Assembly (NCBI GenBank): GCA_030762895.1
Contig: CM061064.1
Location: 244,191,909 to 244,255,908, forward strand
DNA: 64,000 nucleotides
Direction: 5' to 3'
From: Sophora flavescens
Taxonomy: Eukaryota > Streptophyta > Magnoliopsida > Fabales > Fabaceae
Shown in pieces: positions 1 to 8,238 of this stretch; positions within the stretch are counted from its first letter, which is position 1; every line of letters begins with the position of its first letter. Under the pieces are notes generated by a model that worked only from the letters and a program-made list of their open reading frames with translations, was not told the origin of the DNA and made no database searches. Both the position numbers and the translations under genes were made by a program.

Positions 1-175
1 GATTATAAAAATCATTTTTTTAACATTACATGAGACGTTAACTTATGTAGCAAGATATTATTGATGAAGACAATGTGTGATATAGCAAAATGAGGCAACA
101 GATCTTCAATAATTCATTGTCCATTTTTCTTCAAGTACTTGTTTGACTAATACATCTACCATCTTCTTTTCTTTT

Positions 176-300
176 CCTTTTTTTTAAGCAAAATTATATT
201 GAAAACGAGTACAAGGGGTGTTCTAACCCGTATACAAAGAAACCAAAAAAGAGCCTATTTAGAAATGATACAGCCCCTCAGCAAAAACATAATCAAATAT
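176..300 (-). mobile_element. Possible 3' terminal fragment of a LINE
   Basis: Read on the minus strand, this stretch ends in a Tyr-Thr-rich tail (TTGTACTCGTTTTC, then ATATAATTTTGC) that runs into a long A-rich run, the complement of the pyrimidine tract at about 160-185. Many plant LINE copies end in this way, just after the ORF2 stop and before the poly(A) tail. No coding part of a LINE is attached. The call rests on general resemblance only and could equally be another A-tailed retroposon. Confidence 0.33.
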
Positions 301-715
301 ACAGAGAACCCCTTCTTTCTTTCTTTCTTTTCCTTTGTTTCTTTATTGAATTAAAAAGAATATATGCATTAGCGAGGCAAGTGACTACGAATATTTGGCC
401 GCTAGTGTGATGTTGCAGATTAGTCATTGGAGAACAAAGCATCGTGGCAATGCGTTTCCCGTAACGGACCCCAAGTCCACACAGCTGCTGAAACCTAAAT
501 CAATGTTACTCATAAATCAATAGTGGAGGTTAAGGGAATGAACAACGTTTGCCGTTTTTAATTTTTTTGGGCGAACCAATTAATCTAAAAGAAAGAGAAG
601 GTATTTTGTGGTACTATTCTACTATTGAACAACATTATCTTACGTTGTCTTTACGATCTGTTAGTTTTTACCAAACAGAGCCTTACTCCTTCCTCCTCTC
701 ACTAAATATCGCCTT
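301..715. other. Intergenic, no gene seen
   Basis: AT-rich sequence with a CTTT-type pyrimidine run at about 309-335 and no open frame of note. The right part lies directly upstream of the GDSL lipase remnant and probably contains its old promoter region. Confidence 0.5.
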
Positions 716-723
716 TATAAATA
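716..723 (+). promoter_or_regulatory. TATA-box-like site upstream of GDSL remnant
   Basis: TATAAATA lies 67 bp upstream of the ATG at 790 of the GDSL lipase pseudogene, a normal plant TATA-to-ATG distance. A diverged version of the same upstream stretch recurs before the ATG at 7866, which suggests that both derive from one gene family's promoter and leader. The gene is dead, so any present function is doubtful. Confidence 0.35.
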
Positions 724-789
724 CATAAAGTAAACAAAGAAAACAATTAGTCTGTTAGCAAGAAAAGCCTTGCCTTTTTTCAGTTAGCA

Positions 790-1381
790 ATGACAGCCAC
801 GACCCACTTTATCATTTTGATGCATGTTTAGACCATTGTTTTAGTTTCAATCAAAAACAATGCCTCGATATTATCCAAAATTTCATCCATTCTAGTACTT
901 GGGGATTCGATGTTTGACTCAGGCTACAACAACTACATCATGACATTAGGCAAGGCAAATCATGTACCTTATGGCAAGAATCTCCCTAGTCATGTGCCCC
1001 GCCAGTAAATTTTCTCATTGCCTCTGTGTTGAACATCAAGGATATAGTCCCTCCTTTCCTGGACCCAAACCTATCAAATGAACAACTTCTAACAAGTGTT
1101 AACTTTGAATCTGGTGGATTAGGTTACGATGATATGAGTGTAGTTGTAATAAGCGACGGGGCCATAACAATTCCCAAGCAAATCGAAATTTTCAAAACTT
1201 AAATAGAAAAACTCAAGAGAATTACAGAGGAAGATAAAGCTAAATAAATAACTGGAGACGCTCTAGTTATTATTAGTGCAGGTAGCAATGACTTTTTTTC
1301 TTCAATTTTATGACCTCCCTATTAGAAGGATGATGTTCAACATGGACCAGTACCAAGATTATCTGCAGGATAGGCTTCAAT
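790..1381 (+). pseudogene. GDSL esterase/lipase pseudogene, 5' part
   Basis: Plant GDSL esterase/lipases are secreted SGNH-fold hydrolases that cleave ester bonds of lipids and other esters. Translating across stops and frame changes shows the family in order: an N-terminal hydrophobic start from the ATG at 790; block I at about 885-925 (ILVLGDSMFDSG, with the Ser nucleophile of the GDS motif, then NNYI); VPPFLDPNLSNEQLL (about 1050-1090); a degraded SFASGG-type block read as NFESGG (about 1105); DALVIISAGSNDF (about 1258-1293, the block III Asn region); and RRMMFNMDQYQDYLQDRLQ (about 1325-1380). There are in-frame stops after MHV, after HVPRQ and after IFKT, and a frameshift near 1295-1305. 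No introns are visible between blocks that are normally split, so a processed or intron-lost copy is possible. Homology stops sharply at about 1381, so the C-terminal catalytic Asp-His block is missing. The family call is confident; the exact relative is unknown. Confidence 0.82.
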
Positions 1382-1625
1382 ATTGAAGGGGAGCCAAAAT
1401 TGGGTGAGGATAGATTTTAATCACCTTCATTCCCCTCTTCTCCCACCCAAAAAATTAACCAAATATGAAAAAAAATTCACTCTCCTCTCCTCCATTTCCC
1501 TCCAACTAAACACCAATTTTATTTATTTCATCATCGTAATGACTAATTTCTATTTGTTAATTACTTTTAAAAAAACGAATTATTGAATTATAATAAATAA
1601 ATAATAATAATAGACTTTGGTTTAC
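1382..1625. other. Spacer between two inverted GDSL fragments
   Basis: AT-rich sequence with no recognisable coding content. It forms the loop between two inverted copies of the same GDSL lipase block (about 1283-1380 on plus, about 1637-1737 on minus). Confidence 0.5.
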
Positions 1626-1755
1626 CTTGATGAACATTTGAAGCCTATCTTGGAGATAATTTTGGTACTGATCCATGTTGGACATCATCCTTCTACTATG
1701 GAAGTCATAAAAATTGAAAAAGAGGTCATTGCTTCCTACACTCACTACTAAAAAT
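1626..1755 (-). pseudogene. GDSL esterase/lipase exon fragment, inverted
   Basis: The minus strand reads VVSVGSNDLFFNFYDFHSRR, then MMSNMDQYQNYLQDRLQMFIK, the block III region of plant GDSL lipases. It is open throughout and ends in AAG followed by GTAAAC at 1625, a credible 5' splice site where this family often has an intron. A possible acceptor (TTTTTAG) precedes it at about 1750. It overlaps in content with the end of the plus-strand pseudogene at 790-1381, but the two differ at many positions (roughly 85 percent identical by eye), so they are separate copies rather than a simple recent inversion. No other exons of this copy are found nearby. It is an orphan exon with no sign of expression. 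Confidence 0.75.
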
Positions 1756-1911
1756 GTTGAATTTATGAAATTTATAGAAATACTCTGGTGGCAATATCTT
1801 ATTTTATTCCCCATACAATTTTAATTTTTTTTATTTTTTCTGTTTAATTCTAAGTTCGGTTTGCTATTATTAAATGCATATTCACTTTTCTTTTCTTTTT
1901 TTTTGACGGGA

Positions 1912-1916
1912 AAATG
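1912..1916. repeat. Target site duplication (left) of copia element
   Basis: AAATG directly abuts the left LTR and is matched exactly at 6040-6044 beside the right LTR. Five base pairs is the standard Ty1/copia integrase stagger. Confidence 0.85.
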
Positions 1917-2708
1917 TGTTGTCAAAAATTGTCTTTAAAGTAGTACGAACACTCTCGATAGCCTGAGGCGTGTGAAATCACACTGTCCTCAAGGGTTTAT
2001 CTGCGTGGTGCGCAAACCCCCCAGGATACAACAGGCCCCTCTCGGCAAATTAAATCGAGGTAACAGAACAACCAAGAAAAATGATAAAGATGAAGCAGAC
2101 AATGTAACCCAGGAAGAAAATAATAGATGAGAGGGAATTTTTAGAACAAGAAATATGTGCTGAAAAAATATTCATCACGTAATGTACACTCTTATAAAAG
2201 ATGGGAAACAACTTTTGTTTCAATGGTTTTTTGAAGTTGCCGAAGTGGTCTATTTGAAGAGCATATATCCTGTTTGGTTTTAAATAAAACCAAAATATAT
2301 ATAGCTTGAAAATAATTCGTTGGACTTGGACGTGCTCTCTGCCATGTTTTTGGTGGATAAGTGTAAATCAAAAGGATAAGGCTAGTAACTGAACTGAATG
2401 TGCTACCATTGTTTTAGGAGGCGAAGACGTGTTCAAAATGGTTAAAACCAATTAGCTTGTTCGGTTGCAAGAAACAAAAAATATGGAGCACGCCCAGCCA
2501 TGACAGAAAAAACATTGCTGGAACAGTTAGAAAATGGATAGACCAAGTCAAAAAATCTGATAAGCTTTCTCAAATATAAAATTATTTTCACAAAAATTAA
2601 TTGGATAAAATAATAAAGATTAATAACATTAATTTTAAACTTGTTGTGTGATAATAACACAAACAAAATAAATATCTAAATTTTAAAATATCTCAAAAAT
2701 ATCCAACA
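1917..2708 (-). repeat. 3' LTR of the copia element
   Basis: This 792-bp repeat matches 5251-6039 nearly throughout. Most differences lie in the first 160 bp, and there are several small indels. By eye the pair look roughly 95 percent identical, which would mean an insertion that is not very recent. A proper count was not made. Confidence 0.9.
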
Positions 2709-2722
2709 ATCCCCCACATATT
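2709..2722 (-). promoter_or_regulatory. Polypurine tract of the copia element
   Basis: On the minus strand TATGTGGGGGAT lies directly before the 3' LTR start (TGTTGG). This is the classic copia plus-strand primer and it fixes the element's orientation. Confidence 0.85.
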
Positions 2723-3327
2723 TTAAAAGTTAAAGAAAACATTTAAGAGATTAAAAAAAATTTCCTGGGTTGACATCTTGGATGTAATGCATTGGATCTG
2801 TATAACAAGCTATGGAACCAGACCTAGATTGATAAAACTTAACACACAGTGAATTGGTGTAGCAAGATATGGAACCCAAGACACTTGATATGTGTTAGAG
2901 GTCTATCAATCACACTACACCCCGACAATTCTTGCCGTTACGCCGTTTTGCGCTAATAGGCCATGCGCGCGCCCGGTATTCATGAATTCTCTAGAGATTT
3001 CGACATGATCTCATGCAAGCCGCCCCACTTGACACTCATATAGGTGATTTCATCAAATGTATGCTGCAAATCATACACCACCCATAAGGGATATGAAAAT
3101 CATTAAAAGCTTTACAAGCTTATCCTCTCAATAATGCAGTATCTAGCACTTTCTCAATTATACCATAAGAAAGGGACATAAAACAAGATTAGTTTTGTGT
3201 GCTAGCAGAACTGACGAGTGACTTGTTCTTACCCATTGAACCTTCTTCATGGGATCTCCAATCACAAAGGTTGGGTTCCCATCACTCGTTAATTTCAATT
3301 GGCTTAATTCCCAATCCCCTCGATGTA
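2723..3327 (-). other. 3' untranslated region of the copia element
   Basis: Non-coding interior sequence between the RNase H stop region and the polypurine tract. It includes a CG-rich patch at about 2935-2985. An open frame at 3199-3387 on the plus strand is antisense to pol and is not considered a gene. Confidence 0.5.
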
Positions 3328-3828
3328 TCACATATTGATTTTCTTCCCAGGGGCTTTGTTAGAGGATCTGCCAAAATTCACCTCTGACTTCACATAATCG
3401 ATCGATATTATTCCATCTTTTAGCAATTGCTTTACCACATTATGTCTCAATTGTATATGTCTATTTTTGCCATTGAAGGTCTTATTTTTTGCAACGGCTA
3501 TTGCCAATTGACAATCGCAATGCATTGACACTGATGGAGTTGGTTTAACTCCTAAAGGAATATTTGCCAAGAAGTTTCTCAACCACTCAGCTTCACTACC
3601 AGCCAACTCCAGAGCTACAAACTCTGACTCCATAGTAGATCTAGAAATTATTGTTTGTTTGGCTGATCTCCAAGTAACCGCACCACCACCAAGTGTGAAT
3701 ACATAACCACTAGTGGATTTTGTCTCATCTGAATCAGATATCCAGTTAGCATCACTGTACCCTTCTAGTACAGTGGGAAATCCACTATATATAATACCAT
3801 AGTTCATGGTACCTCTCAAATATCTCAT
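3328..3828 (-). pseudogene. Copia RNase H domain, C-terminal part of pol
   Basis: The 166-residue frame begins [12 protein letters not shown] and contains the copia RNase H signature in order: GYSDANW (first catalytic Asp, about residue 26), [17 protein letters not shown] (catalytic Glu), then HCDCQLAIA (catalytic Asp; most relatives have a Ser-Gln-Ala-Ala pattern here) and [16 protein letters not shown]. The frame goes wrong after about residue 148 (SEVNF), where family members read ADPLTK; the downstream residues look frame-shifted. RNase H removes the RNA strand during reverse transcription. An in-frame stop and frame change separate it from the RT piece at 3886-4161, so the polyprotein is broken. 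Confidence 0.9.
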
Positions 3829-3885
3829 GAGTCTAGCGAGTGCCTCCTAGTGACCCTGACTAGGACTTTGAGTATATCTACTCAA

Positions 3886-4390
3886 TCATCCTACTGCATA
3901 TGCAATGTCAGGTCGCGAAAAATTCATCAAATGTAGCAAGCTCCCAAGAATTTGGGCATACTGAGACTGATTAACAAGATCACCTTTATTTTTCTTCAAA
4001 TGAGAGTTAGCATCATAAGGGGTACTCACTGGTTTTGAGTCATAGTGACCAAACTTCCTAAGAAGTTTCTCAACATAGTGTCCTTGGAATAGCATTATGC
4101 TATCACCCTTCCTAATGATTCTAACTCCCAATATTACACTTGCTTTACCCATGTATTTCATATCAAATTTTGATGCAAGAAAAGATTTTTTCTAATCACT
4201 ACATCATCGCAAGTACCAAAGATAAGCATGTCATCTACATATAAGCAGATAACAACATATTCTCCATTTAATATTTTGGTGTACACACATTTATCAACCT
4301 CAATAGGAGAAAATCCATCGTTAATCAATGTTTGATTAAATTTCTCATGCCATTGCTTTGGTGCTTGTTTTAAACCATATAAGGATTTTT
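3886..4390 (-). pseudogene. Copia reverse transcriptase, C-terminal half
   Basis: The minus-strand translation from about 4387 gives SLYGLKQAPKQWHEKF, then the catalytic YVDDMLIFGT at about 4200-4235. After a frameshift near 4161 it continues as MGKASVILGVRI, the conserved palm-to-thumb KYFLG-type region, and ends at the YAQILGSLLHLMNFSRPDIA motif of copia elements (3886-3950). The catalytic Asp pair is intact. Everything before SLYGLKQ, including the first catalytic Asp motif, is missing: homology stops at about 4390-4395, where unrelated sequence from a host gene begins. Confidence 0.9.
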
Positions 4391-4394
4391 AGAG

Positions 4395-5250
4395 TATAAG
4401 TTGGAACTTATCTTTTTTTTTTTATCTCCGGGAAATAGTATACAAATCACAAATCAAAAGGGAAAATGAAAAATAATATAAAGGAGCAGATTATTAACAT
4501 CCCAAGCAAATGGAGTTAATACTGGAAGACCGATAAAATGAAATGATATGTTCAACTCTACTCCTCACAATTACATGCTGACTTACCTTTAAAATAACAA
4601 GAAAACCTTGTTGCACTCATTTAATCAATCATTCACATATTGGCAATTCAAAACCAAATTTCTTTTCAATAAAAACAACCCAACAGGAAATGGAATCCAA
4701 CAAGAAATTTCAAAACCCCTGCTTCAAAAAATCAAAATTTTCTCCAAACTGCTACTAAAATAAAAAAATTGTAGAAACCCCATTTAAAATTAGCGGAAAA
4801 TAAACCTGTTTAACGGAGATAGGGAAGGTAATCTTCGCAGAAAGCTGAGATATCTTAACGATATCCTTGGTGATATGCCTCCAACTACGGCACACTCCAG
4901 CACATGCCACCACGCTCTTCCTCTGCGGCCACGTGTCTTCCGATGCTTCGATTCGGAGAAGAACCTCTCTTAGAAGCTCTTACAGCATGTGGGACCCAAG
5001 CAACTCTACGTCATGCCATCGGTGGCGACTACCGCCATGGTGGAAGAAGCGTCCTGCACCACACGGTGTGAGTGCCACCTCAATTTCCTGTCCTGAATTA
5101 TGCTTCTTATCATCATTGGCATCGATATTTTAAGATGATAAGTTGATAGGGTTCAACCAAATCGGTGAAAGGTTTCGGCTTGAAGAGAAAAGAGAGGATG
5201 AGGAGTGTGTGTTTGAAAGCGAGAGAAAAATGACTATAAACCCTTGAGAT
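4395..5250 (-). pseudogene. Captured Tubby-like F-box protein gene fragment
   Basis: On the minus strand 4806-4990 reads [20 protein letters not shown], then [17 protein letters not shown], then [12 protein letters not shown]. This is the F-box region of plant Tubby-like proteins (TLPs), which join an SCF-type F-box to a C-terminal phosphoinositide-binding tubby domain. The exon ends CAG with GTTTAT following at 4805, a credible splice donor at the expected place (family members continue PGPRD in the next exon). The sequence from 4804 down to about 4395 is AT-rich and intron-like. Upstream, an ATG at 5122-5120 opens MPMMIRSIIQD, reminiscent of the TLP start. In-frame stops and a frame change between 5010 and 4975 break the frame, including a stop just before ELLREV. 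Sequence from 5122 to 5250 looks like a host leader and abuts the 5' LTR directly. No tubby domain is present. Confidence 0.7.
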
Positions 5251-6039
5251 TGTTGAAAAAAATAGTCTTTAAAGTAGTACGAACACTCTCAATAGCCTGA
5301 GGCGTGTGAAATCACACTGTCCTCAAGGGTTTATCCGCGTGGTGCGCAAACCCCCCAGGATACAACAGGCCCCACCCGGTAAATTAAACCGAGGTAACAG
5401 ATCAGCCAAGAAAAATGATAAAGATGAAGCAGGCAATGTAACCCAGGAAGAAAATAATAGATGAGAGGGAATTTTTAGAACAAGAAATATGTGCAGAAAA
5501 AATATTCATCACGTAATGCACACTCTTATAAAAGATGGAAAGAAGCTTTTGTTTTAATGGTTTTTTGAAGTTGCCGAAGTGGTCTATTTGAAGAGCATAT
5601 ATCCTGTTTGGTTTTAAATAAAACCAAAATATTTATAGCTTGAAAATAATTCGTTGGACTTGGACGTGCTCTCTACCATGTTTTTGGTGGATAAGTTTAA
5701 ATCAAAAGGATAAGGCTAGTAACTGGACTGAATGTGCTACCATTGTTTTAGGAGGCGAAGACGTGTTCAAAATGGTTAAAACCAATTAGCTTGTTCGGTT
5801 GCAAAAAGCAAAAAATATGGAGCACGCTCAGCCATAACAGAAAAAACATTTCTGGAACAGTTAGAAAATGGATAGACCAAGTCAAAAAATCTGATAAGCT
5901 TTCTCAAATATAAAATTATTTTCACAAAAATTAATTGGATAAAATAATAAATATTAATAACATTAATTTTACACTTGTGTGATAATAACACAAACAAAAT
6001 AAATATTTAACTTTTAAAATATCTCAAAAATATCCAACA
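5251..6039 (-). repeat. 5' LTR of the copia element
   Basis: This is the 789-bp partner of 1917-2708. In transcription direction it starts TGTTGGATATTT and ends CAACA. TATAAATA on the minus strand at 5637-5630 is a likely promoter element. The usual TGGTATCAGAG primer site does not follow on its 3' side; host-like sequence does. Confidence 0.9.
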
Positions 6040-6044
6040 AAATG
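6040..6044. repeat. Target site duplication (right) of copia element
   Basis: AAATG, identical to 1912-1916. Confidence 0.85.
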
Positions 6045-6873
6045 CATATTCACTTGTCACATAAGTACCGCCTTCCCTCTGTTATAAGTTGCTTATTGTT
6101 ATAACTTGTGACATATGTACGATGTCTCACATAGTCAAGAAACACAGTAGTTATAGGATCTAATTTTAGTTTTACCTCCATTAAGCCACAACCCCAACGG
6201 TTTCTCTTCTGACTTGGTCGTATCATCATCTATGTTGCGTATGCTGTGAACTTATTTGATGATACTGGTTTTACAAATAAAATTACTAAAGCTATGATTA
6301 GGAATTTAGGATACAGCTATCATTCAACTTATTTGATGATAGCAAAAAATGGCATAATCATTGGCTCTTTCCATAATCACTTTGTGGACAACATTAGTTT
6401 CTAAGGGTGATATACCTTTCAGTTTTTGTTTTATTATCCTTTATGTAAAATAGCCTAGTGATATGCTAAATTTTATTACTAGCATTGTAGTTGACCTTCA
6501 ATATGGAATGGATATTTCTGAGAATGATGATATGTATTGGATGTATGCAATTCCCTTATTATCAATTTGTAGATAGAGAATCTATGTACAGAGTTTTATG
6601 CCAATGTTGTACTACTCTTATTGATGCCGATTCATGTGAATATGCACGATTGATGAGGAACCTGGCAATTAATGGGATTTGCCCAAAGTGGTATTGGAAA
6701 GATTATGGGATTATCTTATTGTAAACCATTCTGTCACCTGATTATGCATTTTTGAATCCATCTAAGGAGATTTCTAATTTTGTACTCAGTAACTGATAAT
6801 TCTATTTAGCATGAAATCTTTGTTTTTTTGGAAGCTTGACTTGTAAATATAATTCAGTTGTCTTGTTTAGTAC
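6045..6873. other. Unassigned AT-rich sequence
   Basis: No gene recognised. The region has a 77-codon open frame at 6491-6724 (ending INGICPKWYWKDYGIILL) that matches no family I know and lacks supporting signals. Two near-repeats of CAACTTATTTGATGATA-like sequence occur at about 6248 and 6327. It could be remnant exon or transposon sequence. Confidence 0.4.
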
Positions 6874-7047
6874 CTTGTCTTCCTTTCTTACACATTTTGT
6901 TGACATTGAGGAATGAGTAAGAGCCCTGCTGGATTCGTTGGAGCCGTGATGTTTGAGTGAGCCAGGCGCGCTTGTCTTCCTTTCTTACACATTTTGTTGA
7001 CATTGAGGAATGAGTATGAGCCCTGCTGGATTCGTTGGAGCCGTGAT
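6874..7047. repeat. Tandem duplication, 97-bp period
   Basis: A block starting CTTGTCTTCCTTTCTTACAC at 6874 repeats at 6971 with only isolated differences for about 76 bp (through GAGCCGTGATGTT). The next 20 bp are diverged but alignable. Two copies only; no coding meaning seen. Confidence 0.85.
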
Positions 7048-7792
7048 GTTGGCATGAACTAGGCGCAATGGTCGGAGCCTCGCGTGGCGGTGGCGTGGTG
7101 ATCGAGAGACAACGAGGTGGAGGCTACCGCGACGGCTGGGTCGTGTCCTACTGTTCATGAGTTTTATGTTTGACGGTGGCTGAGGGGCGAGTGCATCTTC
7201 TTACTCTATTTTGTATTCAGTTAATTTTTATTAATTCATTAGTAATATTTTTCTTAATTATTTATTTTTAAATAAATTTTGACATTCCCTTAAGTTACAA
7301 AGTAGGAGTCACATAGAGAGACAATTTCAATTTTGCCTCAATGAACCAATTAGCTCGTTTAAATTTATGAAAAAACTCCTTTATGTTGTTTTTAATTACC
7401 AAAAATGATAATCTTGGCTCACGTTTGATTCTTGTAAGGATAGTTCTCAACAAGTGAGCACAAGACATTTAACTAATTTTATTTTTAACTATTCATATAT
7501 GATTTAATAACCTATATTTACTTCGAGAAATGATTATTAGTACGAAAGACGTCTTGACGAATTTGTTTGCAAATGTTGAACACAGTTTGATGACGATTTA
7601 TTTTAGTTTTTATATTAAAAAATTGTGTATTCATTTCGTAACAAATAGTTTTTCTCATTTACTTCTCTACACTCTCATAAGTTATAAAAAATTAATACAC
7701 CATTGTCATATTCATATGGTGAGCTAGCAAGTGAAGTCTCTACACTCTCATAAGTCACAATAAATAAATATACCATTGTAATATAATGCGCT
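7048..7792. other. Unassigned; GC-rich patch then AT-rich sequence
   Basis: 7050-7190 is unusually GC-rich for this locus and could be an exon scrap, but no frame gives a recognisable protein. The rest is AT-rich. CTCTACACTCTCATAAGT occurs at about 7667 and again at about 7738, a short local duplication. A 65-codon frame at 7530-7727 has no recognisable features. Confidence 0.4.
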
Positions 7793-7905
7793 ATACATAC
7801 ACCTAAAGTAAGCAAAGAAAAATATAGTGTGCTAACAAGTTAAGTCTTACATATTTCGGATAGCAATGGCAACCACGATCAACTTTATCATGTTGATAAA
7901 TCATT
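7793..7905 (+). pseudogene. GDSL lipase 5' leader and start-codon fragment
   Basis: TACACCTAAAGTAAGCAAAG, the GCTAACAAG stretch and TTAGCAATGG-type start context parallel the leader at 717-792 of the GDSL pseudogene. The ATG at 7866 opens MATTINFIMLI, matching MTATTHFIILM there in position and hydrophobic character. Similarity fades within about 40 bp of the ATG. This looks like the surviving 5' tip of a third family member, with leader and signal-peptide start and no catalytic part. Confidence 0.55.
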
Positions 7906-8238
7906 TGAGATTCTATTACAAATTCATATACTCATTTAGAAAATTATTCTTGTGGATAGTAAATATTTAAATTATTATCTTCACATTTAAAACATTAACT
8001 TCAATATAAAATATTATACATTATACAAAATTATATACATCTAGATATACATATAAGTATGTTTTTATGTAACGTTTTCAACCCATAAGATGGTTCAAAT
8101 TAGAATCATGAAGTCAAATAATAATAATGTTATCAAGGAAGAATTTCTTTCAGCTACTTCCAAATTTTACATTCTTTTTCTTCCCTGTCTAATTCAAATA
8201 TTTTCACATAACTTTCATTCTAATAGGACCTTTGGGCT
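7906..8238. other. AT-rich intergenic with left copy of a dispersed repeat
   Basis: No gene seen. From about 8118 (ATAATAATGTTATCA) to the Helitron-like terminus at 8239 the sequence is repeated, with some divergence, at about 8960-9080. Confidence 0.5.

Larger units (their letters stand above)
1917..6039 (-). mobile_element. Ty1/copia LTR retrotransposon, deleted, with captured gene fragment
   Basis: Two direct repeats of about 790 bp (1917-2708 and 5251-6039) begin TGTTG and end CAACA and are flanked by the perfect 5-bp duplication AAATG. The remaining pol reads on the minus strand, so the 5' LTR is the right one. From its 5' side the interior holds a non-retroviral segment carrying a Tubby-like F-box gene fragment (about 4395-5250), the second half of the reverse transcriptase (about 3886-4390), RNase H (3328-3828) and a 3' leader ending in a polypurine tract. 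Gag, protease, integrase and the first half of RT are absent, and no usual tRNA-Met primer site follows the 5' LTR. The copy could therefore move only with helper proteins, if at all. The intact target duplication suggests that it inserted as a chimera, or that the swap happened later without touching the ends. Confidence 0.9.

Noticed and set aside
4867..5133. Plus-strand 88-codon frame as a gene
   Set aside because: It is antisense to the captured Tubby-like F-box exon and has no family match; the GC-rich exon opens the opposite strand by chance.
2442..5997. Parallel 73-74 codon minus-strand frames in both LTRs (2442-2666, 5776-5997)
   Set aside because: Present only because the LTRs are duplicates; no protein family signature, and the position fits LTR regulatory sequence.
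6491..6724. 77-codon frame as a host gene exon
   Set aside because: No recognisable domain, no splice sites in sensible places, and no neighbouring exon of the same kind.
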